From Lichenostomus cassidix (taxonomy: Eukaryota > Chordata > Aves > Passeriformes > Meliphagidae): a stretch of DNA of 64,000 bases. Below, piece after piece: positions 23,850 to 34,400 of the stretch; within the stretch, counting starts at the first letter, position 1, and every line of letters starts with the position of its first letter. The notes under the pieces were generated by a model. It saw only the letters and a list, made by a program, of their open reading frames with translations, did no database searches and was not told where the DNA came from. The position numbers and the translations under genes were made by a program. The DNA is taken from positions 1,054,001-1,118,000 of the forward strand of contig VLJF02000035.1 in NCBI GenBank assembly GCA_008360975.2. The letters are read 5' to 3'.

Positions 23850-25260
23850 CGGCTCTGCCTTTTGGGGTTTTCATGGGGTTTTGGGGGGTTTTGGGGTTTT
23901 GGTGGGTTTTGGGGTTTTCGTGGGGTTTGGTTGGTTTTGGTGGGTTTTGGGGTTTTGCTGGTTTTTGGGGGTTTTGGTGATTTTTTGGGGTTTTGCTGGT
24001 TTTTTGGGGTTTTGGTGGTTCTTGTGGTTTTGGTGGGTTCTGGGGTTTTCCTGGTTTTTTGGGATTTTGCTGGGTTTTGGGGGTTTTGGTGGGTTTTGGG
24101 GGTTTTTGGGATTTTGCTGCTTGTTTTTACAGTTTTCCTGGGTTTTTTGGGGTTTTGGTGGGTTTTGGGGTTTTGGTGGTTTTTGGGGTTTTCCTGGGTT
24201 TTGGGGTTTTCCCGGTTTTATTTGGGGTTTTCTCACTTTTTTTGCGGTTTTCCTGCCTTTTGGGGTTTTGCTGGTTTTTTGGGTTTTCCTGGGTTTTTTG
24301 GGGTTTTTCTGGTTTTTTGGGGTTTTGGTGGGTTTTTGGGGTTTTCCTGGTTTTTTGGAGTTTTCCTGGGTTTTTGGGGTTTTGGTGGGTTTTTGGGGTT
24401 TTCCTGTTTTTTTGGAATTTTCCTGGGGTTTTGGGGTTTTGCTGGGTCTTGGTGGGGTTTGGGGTTTTGCTGGGGTTTGGGGGTTTGGTGGGTTTTGGGG
24501 TTTTCCTGTTTTTTGGGGGTTTTGCTGGGTTTTGGGGGTTTTGGTGGGTTTTGGGGTTTTCCTGGGTTTGGGAGTTTTTGCTGGTTTTATTTGGGGTTTT
24601 CTCGCTTTTTTGAGGGGTTTCTCGCTTTTTTTGGGGTTTTCTTGCTTTTATTTAGGGGTTCTGGGGGGGATTTTGGGGCCCCACAGCTCTCCCCTTTTAG
24701 GGTTTCCCTGCCTCATCTAGGGTTTCCTTCTCTCTTTTAGGGTTTTGGTGGGTTTTGGGGTTTTTGCTGCTTTGATTTGGGGTTTTCTCGCTTTTTTGGG
24801 GGGTTTTCTTGCTTTTAGGGGTTTTCTCGCTTTTTTTGGGTGGGTTCTGCTTGGGTGGAGGCCAAATTTGGGGGTTCTGGGGGGGATTTTGGGGCCCAGG
24901 AGGAGCCAAAAAAACCCCATTCCTGACTCAGCCTCAGCTCTACCTTGTAGGGTTTCCCTCCCTCTTTTAGGGTTTTCCTGGTTTTTTGGGGTTTTCCTGC
25001 TTTTTGGGATTTTCTGTCTGGTTTTTTTGGGTTGGTTCTGCTTGGGTGGAGCCTAAATTTGGGGGTTCTGGGGAGATTTTGGGGCCTCTCCCCTTTTAGG
25101 GTTTCCCTGCCTCTTTTAGGGTTTTCTTGGTTTTTGGGGTTTTCCTGGTTTTTGGGGTTTTCCTGCTTTTATTTGGGGTTTTCTCGCTTTTTTTGGGTGG
25201 GTTCTGCTTGGATGGAGCCCAAATTTAGGGGTCCTGGGGGGGATTTTGGGGGATCCCCGG
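23850..25260. repeat. Intergenic GGGGTTTTGG array
   Basis: Downstream of CLPTM1. TTTTGGGGTTTTGGTGGG units (24050-24600), then larger units containing GGGGATTTTGGGGCCC and CCCCTTTTAGGGTTTCCCTG near 24670, 24880, 25070 and 25230. The segment at about 24917-24950 resembles the CLPTM1 end flank at 23834-23865. No gene was seen. Confidence 0.85.
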
Positions 25261-25264
25261 GATT

Positions 25265-26640
25265 TCTGGGGTGGGAGGGGTCCTGGGGGTCTCGGTAATG
25301 GGGAGGGATCTCGGAAAGGGGTCCCGGAAATGGGGAGGGGTCTCAGAAAGGGGTCCCGGTAATGAGGAGGGGTCTCGGAAAGGGGGGATCCCCCTGATCC
25401 CAGTAACTGGGGGGTGGTCCCGGTAATGGGGAGGGGTCTCAGGGGTCTCGGTAATAGGGAGGGGTCCCGGTAATTGGGGAGGGGTCTCGGAAAGGGGGGA
25501 TCCCATTGGTCCCGGTAATTGGGGGGTGGTCCCGGTAATGGGGAGGGGTCTCAGGGGTCTCGGTAATAGGGAGGGGTCTCGAAAGGGGGGTCCCATTGTC
25601 CCCGTAATGGGGAGGGGTCTGGGGGTCCCGGTAATTGGGGGTGGTCCTGGTAATGGGGAGGGGTCTCAGGGGGTCTCGGTAACAGGGAGGGGTCTCGAAA
25701 GGGGGTCCCGGTAATGAGGAGGGGTCTCGGAAAGGGGGATCCCATTGATCCCGGTAATTGGGGTGGTCTCAGTAATGGGAGGGGTCTCAGGGGGTCCCGG
25801 TAATGGGAAGGGGCCTCGGGCCCTCTCTGCAACGGGAGGGGTCTCAGGGCGGTCCCTGTAATAGGAGGGGTCCCGAACTGGGGAGGGGTCCCGGAAAGGG
25901 GGATCCCATTGGTCCCGGTAATGGGAGGGGTCTCGAGAATCCCGGCTGGGGAGTGGGTTCCCGGTAATGGGGAAGGGTCCAGCTGGTCCCGGCAACGGGA
26001 GGGGTCCGGGGTCTCGGTGAGGGGGAGGGGCCCTGCAGGGGTCCCGTAATTGGGGTGGTCCCGGTAACAGGGAGGGGTCTCGAAAGGGGTCCCGGTAATG
26101 AGGAGGGGTCTGGGGTCCCGGTAATGGGGAAGGGTCCCAGTAATGGGGAGGGGTCTCGGGTCCTGATAATGGGGAGGGGTCTCGGAAAGGGGGATCCCCC
26201 TGATCCCACTGGGGGTGGTCCCGGTAATGGGGAGGGGTCTCGGGGTCTCGGTAATGGGAGGGGTCTCGGGGGTCTCGGATAACGTGGAGGGGTCTCGGGG
26301 TCCCGGTAATAGGGAGGGGTCTCGGTAATTGGGGAGGGGTCTCGGAAAGGGGGGATCCCATTGGTCCCGGTAATGGGGAGGGGTCTGGGGGGTCCCGGTA
26401 ATTGGGGGGTGGTCTCGGTAATGGGGAGGGGCCTCGGGGGTCTCGGTAATGGGGAGGGGTCTCGGGGGTCCCGGTAATGGGGAGGGGTCTTGGTAATGGG
26501 GAGGGGTCTCGGGGGTCTCGGTAGTTGGGGGGTGGTCCCGGTAATGGGGAGGGGTCTCAGGAGGTCTCGGTAACGGGGAGGGGTCTCGGGGGTTCCGGCA
26601 ATGAGGAGGGGTCTCGGGGGTCCCGGGGCTCCTCCCCGCT
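25265..26640. repeat. Intergenic GGGGTCTCGGTAATGGGGAG array
   Basis: About 45 units of 20-30 bases of GGGGTCTCGGTAATGGGGAG with variants GGTCCCGGTAATTGGGG and TCTCGGAAAGGGGGATCCC. It is G-rich on the + strand and contains no gene. Confidence 0.88.
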
Positions 26641-26689
26641 GTTGGGTTGGGGTCCATCCCTGTGTCTCAGGGGGTCTCTCGGGGGTCTC

Positions 26690-26850
26690 GGGAGTTTTCC
26701 CGCCAATTTGGGACCCCCGGGGGGGGTCTCGGGAGGTTTCCCGCCAATTCGGGACCCCCGGGGGGTCTCCGGAGGTTTCCCGCCAATTCGGGACCCCCGG
26801 GGGGGTCTCCGGAGGTTTCCCGCCAATTCGGGACCCCCGCGGCTCTCCCC
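26690..26850. repeat. Four units of TTTCCCGCCAATTCGGGACC
   Basis: About four 40-base units (GTTTCCCGCCAATTCGGGAC then CCCCGGGGGG) directly before the E-box promoter. Each holds TTTCCCGCC, which resembles an E2F site; this is a motif match only. Confidence 0.75.
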
Positions 26851-26854
26851 TCCC

Positions 26855-27120
26855 GCCGGTCACGTGGCTCCGCCGCCCGCCCACCCCTCCGGCCACGTGC
26901 CCCGCGCAGGCCACGCCCCCTCACGTGTCCCAGCACCGGCCCTGGGGCCGCGCGTGGCGCGCGGGGGGTCACGTGACCGGCGGCGGGAGAGACGATTGGT
27001 TGGTGGTGCCGTCGATCAAGCGCGGGGGGTGGGGGAACGGGCGGGGCTTCGTGAGGGGAGCGGATTCGTGAGGGGCGGGGCTTCTCCCTCAGAACGGGGA
27101 GCGGGAGCGGTCGGGAGCGG
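26855..27120 (+). promoter_or_regulatory. CpG-rich promoter with four CACGTG E-boxes
   Basis: Four perfect CACGTG hexamers lie at 26861-26866, 26894-26899, 26922-26927 and 26970-26975, within 115 bases. An inverted CCAAT box (ATTGG, 26995) and GGGGCGGGGC boxes near 27035-27085 follow. The position fits the promoter of the CIPC-like gene; the transcription start was not determined. CACGTG is bound by CLOCK:BMAL1, USF, MYC and TFE family proteins. Confidence 0.7.
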
Positions 27121-28018
27121 ATCGGGATCAATCGGATCGGGATAGGGATCGATCGGGATCACCGGGATAACCGGGATAACCGGTATCGGGATAACCGGGA
27201 TAACCGGTATCGGGATTGGATCGGGATCGGGATCACCGGGACCGGAGCCCCCGATCGGTACCGGAGCGCCGTGACCGCGATCGGAACCCCCTGAGCGAGA
27301 CCGAAGCCCGGGGAGCGGAGCCTTCTGACCGGAGCGCCCCTGACCGGGACCGGAGCCCTTCATCAGAACCGGGACCGAAGCCCTCTGACCGGGAGCGGAG
27401 CCCTTCATCAGAACCGGGAGCGGAGCCCTCCGACCGCGATCGGAACCCTCTGACCGGAGCCCCCCGACCGTGATCGGAGCCCCCTGATCAGAACCGGGAC
27501 CGGAGCCCCCTGACCGGGACCGGAGCCCTCTGACCGGAGCCCCCTGCCCGGGATCGGAACCGGGATTGGAACCCCTGACCAGGACCGGAGCCCCCTGCCC
27601 GGCATCGGAGCCCCTGCCCAGGATCGGGACCCGCTGCCCGGGACTCACCGGAACCCCTGACCGGGATCGGAACCCCCTGACCGGTACCGGAGCCTCCTGC
27701 CCGGGACCAGAACGCTCTGCCCGGGATCGGAACCCCCTGATTGCGATCGGAACCCCCTGCCCGGTACCGGGACCCCCTGCCCGGGATCGGAATCGGGATC
27801 GGAACCCCCTGCCCGGGATCGAAACCCCCTGACCGGTACCGGGAGCCCCTGCCCGGGATCAGAAGCCCCTGCCCGGGATCGGAACCCTCTGACCGGGATC
27901 AGAACCCCCTGCCCGGGATCGGAACCCCCTGCCCGGGACCAGAGCCCCCTGCCCGTTACCGGGAGCCCCTGCCCGGGATCGGAACCCCCTGGGTGACACC
28001 GGCACCGGAGCCGGTCAG
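27120..28018. repeat. CpG-rich array GGATCGGAACCCCCTGCCCG
   Basis: About 40 units of 19-24 bases of GGATCGGAACCCCCTGCCCG, preceded by GGGATAACCGGGATAACCGG. It lies between the CIPC-like promoter and its first coding exon. A CAG|GT donor-like junction at 28018/28019 might end a noncoding exon; support is weak. Confidence 0.8.
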
Positions 28019-28039
28019 GTGCGGGGCTGGGGGGACAGG

Positions 28040-28445
28040 AGAGGACTTGGGGGGATTTGGGGACAAGTGACAGTGCGGGAAATAAGGGGGACACGGGATT
28101 TGGGGACAAGTGACAGTGCGGGGGAAATGGGGAGGACACGGGGATTTGGGGACAAGTGACAATGCGGGGGAAATGGGGAGGACACGGGGATTTGGGGACA
28201 AGTGACAGTGCAGGGGAAATAGGGAGGACGCGGGGATTTGGGGACAAGTGACAGTGCAGGGAAATAAGGAGGACACGGGGATTTGGGGACAAGTGACAAT
28301 GCGGGGGAAATGGGGAGGACACGGGGATTTGGGGACAAGTGACACTGAGGGGGAAATAGGGAGGACACGGAGATTTGGGGACAAGTGACAGTGCAGGGAA
28401 ATAGGGAGGACGCGGGGATTTGGGGACAAGCGACACTGGGGATGC
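28040..28445. repeat. Array GGGGATTTGGGGACAAGTGA
   Basis: Eight units of about 45-60 bases: GGGGATTTGGGGACAAGTGA, CAGTGCGGGGGAAATGGGGA, GGACAC. It is presumed to be the 5' intron of the CIPC-like gene. Confidence 0.85.
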
Positions 28446-28539
28446 AGGGGGACACAGCGGGGGCCACAAGACCCCCCTCATCCCCAGCCTGCTGTCCCCT
28501 GCTGTCCCCAACACCCCCAGGGTCCCCCTGTCCCCCCCG

Positions 28540-28639
28540 ATGCCGGACGAGTCGGGGGTGGCACCGGAGTCCCCCCTGTCCCCAAAAGTGACCCGACGTC
28601 CCCCGGGCAGCGACTCGGAGCAGGATTCTGGCTTTTCGG
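28540..28639 (+). CDS. CIPC-like first coding exon
   Basis: The acceptor CCCCCAG ends at 28520; 19 bases of 5' UTR lead to ATG at 28540. It encodes MPDESGVAPESPLSPK ... SEQDSGFS plus one base, with donor GTAGGT at 28640. The ATG is the first one in the exon and starts the conserved block. Confidence 0.72.
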
Positions 28640-29831
28640 GTAGGTGGGGGGCGGAGCCCGGCCCGGGGGTCCCTGACCCTGTCCCGGGTGTCCCTGTCCC
28701 TGTCCCGGGGGTCCCTGTCCCTGTCCCGGGGGTCCCTGTCCCTGTCCCGGTCTCACCCCGCCCCGGCAGATTGCAGCTCGGAGCCCCTGGGCAGGTGCGA
28801 GGGGACAGACCCGGAGGAGCCACCCGGCCCTGGCGACAGCCGCGGGACACACCTGGGGCTCACCTGGCTCGGCCACGGCCTGCCGGGACCGCAGGTAAGC
28901 GGGATCGGTACCGGGATGGTCCCAATTCCTGTGGATCCGGTACCGGGATTCTCCAAATCCCCGTGGATCTGTCCCCGATCCCTCCCGTCCCCTGTCCCTC
29001 CATCCCCGGTCCCTCCTGTCCCCAGTCCCTCCTGTCCCCGATCCCTTCTGTCCCCTGTCCCTCTGTCCCCAATCCTTCCATCCCCGGTCCCTTCTGTCCC
29101 TCTATCCCCAATCCCTCCTGTCCCCAATCCCTCCTGTCCCTCTGTCCCCTGTCCCTCCTGTCCCCTGTTCCTCCTGTCCCCAGTCCCTCCTGTCCCCAGT
29201 CCCTCCTGTCCCCTGTCCCTCCGTCCCCTGTGCCTCCATCCCCGGTCCCTCTCTCTCCGGTCCCTCCTGTCCCCAATCCCTCCATCCCCGGTCCCTTCTG
29301 TCCCTCTCTCCCCAGTCCTTTCTGTCCCCTGTCCCCTGTCCCTCTGTCCCCTCCCGCAGTCCCGCTGACCTCCCTCGGTCCCTCCCGCAGCCCGCGGCCA
29401 CCTCTCGCCATCCTCACCCGCCGCCCCCCGCCGCCGCCATCCCCCGTCCGGAGGAGTCGCGACATCAGTGCCACCACCCCCGCGGTGTCCCCGCCGAGCT
29501 GTCCCCTCCCGGGCTGTCCCCGCCACAGTGCCACCACCCCCGCGGTGTCCCCGCCGAGCTGTCCCCTCGCGGGCTGTCCCCGCGGCCGGGCGGGGCGCTG
29601 CTGGCGGCGCTGGCGCTGCGCACCGGAGCTCTGCTCCGCCACAACCGGCGCGCGCAGCGCGACATCGCCACCCTGCGCCGCCACACGCGCCTGCTGGCCC
29701 GCGCCACCCGCCACCCCCGCCTGTGGCCAAGCCTGTGTCCCCTCCTGTGTCCCCTCCTGGCCCCCGGTGGCCCCGCGGGACCCTCCGGAGGTGGCCGGGA
29801 GCCCCCCGCGTGTGGGGAGGGGGCGGAATAA
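28540..29831 (+). CDS. CIPC-like (CLOCK-interacting pacemaker paralogue), 221 aa
   Basis: Three coding exons (28540-28639, 28770-28894, 29391-29831) join in frame to 221 residues. Near the N-terminus ESPLSPKV and then SDSEQDSGFSDCSSEPL match the conserved CIPC motif (SDKDSGFSDGSSE in human), followed by HLGLTWLG. The C-terminus LLAALALRTGALLRHNRRAQ, then DIATLRRHTRLLARAT, aligns position by position with the CIPC coiled coil. Human CIPC is about 400 residues, so this is a shortened, Arg-rich relative. CIPC represses CLOCK:BMAL1. No such gene is known to me beside ERCC1 in human, so it may be an ohnologue lost in mammals. The function is inferred from the family; another DSGFS-containing protein is possible but less likely. 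Confidence 0.7.
28770..28894 (+). CDS. CIPC-like second coding exon
   Basis: The acceptor CCCCGGCAG completes an Asp codon and the exon reads CSSEPLGRCEGTDPEEPPGP ... GLTWLGHGLPGPQ, ending at CAG before GTAAGC. It is 125 nt; with the single base carried over it gives 42 codons, phase 0 at the end. Confidence 0.72.
28895..29390. repeat. Intron array CCCTCCTGTCCCCAGTCCCT
   Basis: Tandem TCCCTCCTGTCCCC units fill the second intron of the CIPC-like gene; each CCAG is a possible decoy acceptor. The first intron (28640-28769) is similarly CCTGTCCCGGGGGTCCCTGT. Confidence 0.85.
29391..29831 (+). CDS. CIPC-like last exon with coiled coil
   Basis: Opens after CCCTCCCGCAG with PAATSRHPHPPPPAAA, then a perfect-frame 60-base duplication (QCHHPRGVPAELSP twice, about 29463-29582), then the LRTGALLRHNRRAQRDIATL coiled coil, and stops at TAA 29829-29831. 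The stop codon lies inside the AATAAA signal at 29827-29832. Confidence 0.72.
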   Translation, partial: PAATSRHPHPPPPAAAIPRPEESRHQCHHPRGVPAELSPPGLSPPQCHHPRGVPAELSPRGLSPRPGGALLAALALRTGALLRHNRRAQRDIATLRRHTRLLARATRHPRLWPSLCPLLCPLLAPGGPAGPSGGGREPPACGEGAE

Positions 29832-29832
29832 A
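29827..29832 (+). terminator. AATAAA polyadenylation signal overlapping the stop
   Basis: GGAATAAAGAGG: the TAA stop (29829-29831) of the CIPC-like gene is embedded in a canonical AATAAA, so its 3' UTR would be only about 20-30 bases long. Confidence 0.6.
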
Positions 29833-29859
29833 GAGGTGGCAGCCATGTGGGTGACTTTT

Positions 29860-30790
29860 GGTGGCTTTTGGGGTGGCCGGTGGGGTCTTGTCGCCTCCCT
29901 CTGGTGGCTTCTGGGGTGGCCGGTGGGGTCTTGTCGCCTCCCTCTGGTGGCTTCTGGGGTCCCCCGGGGTGTCGTGGCCTGGTGGCACCCGCGACGCTGT
30001 GGCCGACTTGTCCCTGTGGTGGTCTTCGGCGTCCCCTCCGTGTGCCTGTCCCTGCGCCTCTGGTGGCCCTTGGGGTCCCCGAGGTGTCCCCAAGTTCCTG
30101 TCCCACCGTGTCTCAGGTGTCCCTTGGGGTCCCCAATGTGTCCACAAGTTCCCCCCCACCGTGTCTCTGGTGGTCCCTGGGGTGTCCCCTGTCCCTGTGG
30201 TGGCCTTTGGGACCGCCTGTGTGTCCCCAATGTGTCCCCAAATTCCCCTCTGCCACCATGTCTATGTGTCTCTGGTGGCCCTTGGGGTCCCCGAGGTGTC
30301 CCCAAGTTCCTGTCCCACCGTGTCTCAGGTGTCCCTTGGGATCCCCAATGTGTCCCCAAGTTCCTCCCCCCCATGTCTCCGGTGTCCCCTGGGGTGTGCC
30401 CTGTCCCTGTGGTGGCCTTTGGGACCGCCTGTGTGTCCCCAGTGTGTCCCCAAGTTCCGCCCGCCATGTCTCTGGTGGCCCTTGGGGTCCCCAGTGTGTC
30501 CCCTGGGGTCCCCAATGTGTCCCCAAGTTCCCCCCGCCACGTCTCTGGTGGTCCCTGGGGTGTCCCCTGTCCCTGTGGTGGCCTTTGGGACCCCCTGGGT
30601 GTCCCCAGTGTGGCCCCAGGCTCCCCTCCCACCATGTCCCTGCGCCTCTGGTGGCCCTTGGGGTCCCCAATGTGTCCCCAAATTCCCCCCCACCGTGTCT
30701 CCGGTGTCCCCTGGGGTGTCCCCTGTCGCTGTGGTGGCCTTTGGGACCCGCTGGGTGTCCCCAATGTCCCCCTCTGTCCCCTCCTCACCC
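29860..30790. repeat. Intergenic array GGTGTCCCCTGTCCCTGTGG
   Basis: Units of about 120-240 bases with TTGGGGTCCCCAATGTGTCC, CCAAGTTCCCCCCCACC and TGGTGGCCTTTGGGACC lie between the CIPC-like gene and the ERCC1 promoter. No conserved coding segment was seen, although long open frames run through it. Confidence 0.85.
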
Positions 30791-30839
30791 CCCGTGTCCC
30801 CAGGGTCCTTCGCGCTGCCACATCCGGGACCCTCGGGGA

Positions 30840-31020
30840 CCCTCGGGGACTCCCCGGGCTGTCACTGTCACCCGGGTGGGCGTGGCCTGGTGGGCGTGGT
30901 CTTTGGGAAAAGCCGCGCCAGCTCCGTTTGATTGACAGCTCAATCCCCCAATCAGAAGGGAGGAGGGTGGGCGCGGTCAGAGGCCACGCCTCTTCCGTGT
31001 CACCGGGGCGCGCGCGACCC
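30840..31020 (+). promoter_or_regulatory. ERCC1: ERCC1 promoter region
   Basis: Non-repeat DNA with two GTGGGCGTGG boxes (about 30885-30900), a CCAAT box in CCCCCAATCAGAAG (about 30945) next to GATTGACAGCTCAATC, and GAGGCCACGCC. This is the only unique stretch upstream of ERCC1. The assignment is by position and motif. Confidence 0.55.
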
Positions 31021-31315
31021 AAAAACCGGAACCGGGACCCCAAACACCGAACCCGGGAGCCCAAAACCGACACCGGGACCCCAAACACCGGAACCGGGAC
31101 CCCAAAACCGAGACACCGGAACCGGGACCCTAAAACCGACACCGGGACCCCAAAACCGATACCGGGACCCTAAAACCGACACCGGCACCCCAAAACCGGG
31201 ACCCCAAAACCCAAACCGGGACCCCAAAACCGGCACCGGGACACCGAAACCGACACCGGAACCCCGAAGCCGAAACCGGGACCCCAAAACCGACACCGGG
31301 ACCCCAAAGCCGCCC
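31020..31315. repeat. ERCC1 5' UTR array AAAACCGACACCGGGACCCC
   Basis: About fifteen 18-20 base units of AAAACCGACACCGGGACCCC run to within about a dozen bases of the ERCC1 start codon, so the 5' leader is probably repetitive. Confidence 0.85.
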
Positions 31316-31327
31316 CCAGCCCCCGCC

Positions 31328-31447
31328 ATGGACCCAGACCCGGATCCTCCTCCCGGAGCCTCACCGGAACCGGTACCGGTACCGGAGGAGAAGCGGCGCC
31401 GTTTCACCGTGCGACACGAGGGTCCCGACGAGCCCCCGGTACCGGCG
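31328..31447 (+). CDS. ERCC1: ERCC1 first coding exon
   Basis: ATG at 31328 gives [37 protein letters not shown]; human also starts MDP and has a basic patch here. A phase 0 donor is needed: CCG|GTACCG (end 31438) or GCG|GTGGCG (end 31447). I chose the second; the choice changes three residues. Confidence 0.8.
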
Positions 31448-34400
31448 GTGGCGGGAGGGTGACACCGGGGGGGGACAAAAGGGTGACATCCGTGTCGCCG
31501 CGGGTGACCGGAGCTGTCCGCTGTCGCCGACAGGTGGCCGTGTCGCTGTTCCGAGCCTCCGCCGCTCCCCCGGTTCCGGTACCGGTACCGGTACCGAGCG
31601 GTTCCGTTTCCTACGCCGAGTTCGTGGTGAGCAGCGGGAGGAACCCGCCGGGAGCTGTCGCGATATGCGGGGATCGCGACCGGGATCAGAACCGGGATGA
31701 GAATCGGGACCGGGATGAGAACCGGGACCGGTATCGCGATATCGCCCCCACCGGGACATCCCCGGCACTCCCCCCGCCGCCCCTCCCGGCCGGCGCCGAT
31801 CGCGACAGGGAGGAGGATCGCGACAGGGAGCGGAGCCGGGAGGTGCCGCCGCTGCCGGTGGTCAAACCGGGAGCCAAGAGCAGCAGCATCATCGTCAGCC
31901 CGCGGCAGGTGGGTGGGGCTGTGTCGCGACATGGGGGGGGTGGGTGTGGCCCTCTGTATCGTGGGGTTCGGTGTCATGTCGCGACATGGGGGGTTTCTAG
32001 ACCCCAATACCGTGGGGTTCGGTCTCATATCGCAACACAGGGGGGGGTCTGGCCCCAATATTGCGGGGTTCACTCTCATATCGCGACATGGGGGGGTTTC
32101 CTGGCTCCCTATATCGCAACGCTCGCTCTCATATCACGACATTGGGGGGGGGGTCTGAGCCCTTATATCGCAGGCCTCACTCTCATATCGCGACATGGGG
32201 GGGGTTTCCTGGCCCCCTATATCGCGGGGCTCACTCTCATATCACGATATGGGGTGTTCCGACCCCCTGTATCCTGACGCTCACTCTCATATCATGACAT
32301 GGGGAGGTTTTTTGGCCCCCTATATCGCGACGCTCACTCTCATATCGCAACATGGTGGGTTGTCTGACCCCCTATATTGTGGGGTTCACTCTCATGTCGC
32401 GACATGGAGGTTTTCTGACCCCCTATATCGCGATGCTCACTCTCCTGTCGCGACATGGAGGGTTCTCTGCCCCCCTATATCACGACGTTCACTCTCATAT
32501 TGCGACATGGGGTTTCCTGGCTCCCTATGTCGCGACGCTCACTCTCATATTGCGACATGGGGAGGGTTTCTAGCCCCCTATATCGCGACGCTCACTCTCA
32601 TATCACGACATGGGGGTTTCCTGGCCCCGAAATCGCGACATGGGGAGGGTTCTCTGACCCCCTATATCGCGACATTCGCTCTCATATCGCGACATGGGTT
32701 TTTTCCTGACCCCTATATCGCGACGCTCGCTCTCCTGTCGCGACACGGCCCCCTCGGGTGACACTCCCGTCCCCAGCGCGGCAATCCGGTGCTGAAGTTC
32801 ATCCGGAATGTCCCCTGGGAGTTTGGGGACATCGTCCCCGACTACGTCCTGGGCCAGAGCAGCTGCGCCCTCTTCCTCAGGTGAGTGTCCCCAGGTGTGT
32901 CACCAGGTGTGTCACCAGATGTGTCACCAGGTGTGTCACCAGGGGTCACCAGGTGTGTCACCAGATGTGTCACCAGGTGTCCCCAAGGTGTCCTCAGGTG
33001 TGTCCCCAGGGGTCCCCTCAGTGTAACCAGGTGTGTCCCCAGGTGTCCCCAAGGGTCCCTTCAGTGTCCCCAGGTGTCCCAAGGTGTCCCCTGGTGTGTC
33101 CCCAGGTGTCCCCAGGGTCCCCTCAGTGTCCCCAGGGGTCCTCAGGTGTGTCCCCAGGTGTCCCCAGGTGTCCCCATGGTGTGTCCCCAGGTGTCCCCAC
33201 GGTGTGTCCCCAGGTGTCCCCAGGTGTCCCCAGGTGTCACTGTCACCCCCAGGTGTCCCCAGCTGTCCCCAGCTGTCCCCTCAGTGTCACTGTCCCCAGC
33301 CTCAGGTATCACCACTATCAGTGTCCCCAGGTGTCCCCAGGTGTCCCCTCAGTGTCACTGTCCCCAGCCTCAGGTATCACCACTGTCAGTGTCCCCAGGT
33401 GTCCCCAGGTGTCCCCTCAGTGTCCCCAGCTGTCCCCAGGTGTCCCTAGCTGTCACTGTCGGTGTCCCCAGGTGTCCCCAGCTGTCCCCTCAGTGTCACT
33501 GTCCCCAGCCTCAGGTATCACCAGCTGCACCCTGACTACATCCACGAGCGACTCAGGACTCTGGGCAGGAGCTTCGGCCTGCAGGTGCTGCTGCTGCAGG
33601 TGGACGTGGTGAGGTGTCACTGTCCTTGTCACTGTCATTGTCACTGTCATTGTCATTGTCATTGTCACTGTCACCCCATTGTCACTGCTGTGTGCCCCCC
33701 GTTCCTGTCCCCTCCCTGTCCTGATCCAGGTGTCACTGCTGCAGGTGGTCGTGGTGAGGTGGCACTGGCACTGTCCCTGTCACTGTCATTGTCACTGTCA
33801 CTGTCATTGTTCCTGTCATTGTCACTGTCACTGTCACTGTCATTGTCACTGTCACCTCGTGGTCACTGCTATGTGTCCCCCATTCCTGTCCCCTCCCTGT
33901 CCTGATCCAGGTGTCATTGCTGCAGGTGGACGTGGTGAGGTGGCATTGTCACTGTCCCTATCCCTGTCATTGTCACTGTGCCCGAGTTGGTTTTGTCACT
34001 CTGTGTCCCCTCGCTCTGCTGTCCCTCTGTCCCTCTGTCCCCCTGCTGCCATCCCCATCCTCTCAGCCATCCCGTCCCTGTCCCCTGATCTGTCCCCTCA
34101 ATGTCCCCTCACCCTGTCCTTGTGCCCTCACCTCTCCCCTCAATGTCCCCTCACCTATCCCCTCACCTGTCCCCCATATCCCCTCCATGTCCCCTCTGTC
34201 CCCACAGAAGGATCCCCACCTGTCCCCTCCATGTCCCCTCACCCTGTCTATCCACTTGTCCCCTTAATGTCCCCTCACCTGTCCCCTCACCCTGTCCCTG
34301 TCCCCTCACCTGTCCCTGTCCCCTCACTGTCCCCTCAATGTCCCCACAGAAGGATCCCCACCTGTCCCCTCCCCTGTCCCCTCAATGTCCCCTCACCTTT

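Noticed and set aside
23850..24600. A telomere or telomeric insertion (TTTTGGGG)
   Set aside because: Vertebrate telomeres are TTAGGG; this is an irregular intergenic minisatellite with variable spacing.
28420..31173. A 917-residue open frame spanning the CIPC-like gene and beyond
   Set aside because: It includes introns and intergenic repeats; only the exon pieces with AG/GT borders match a known family, in a different reading.
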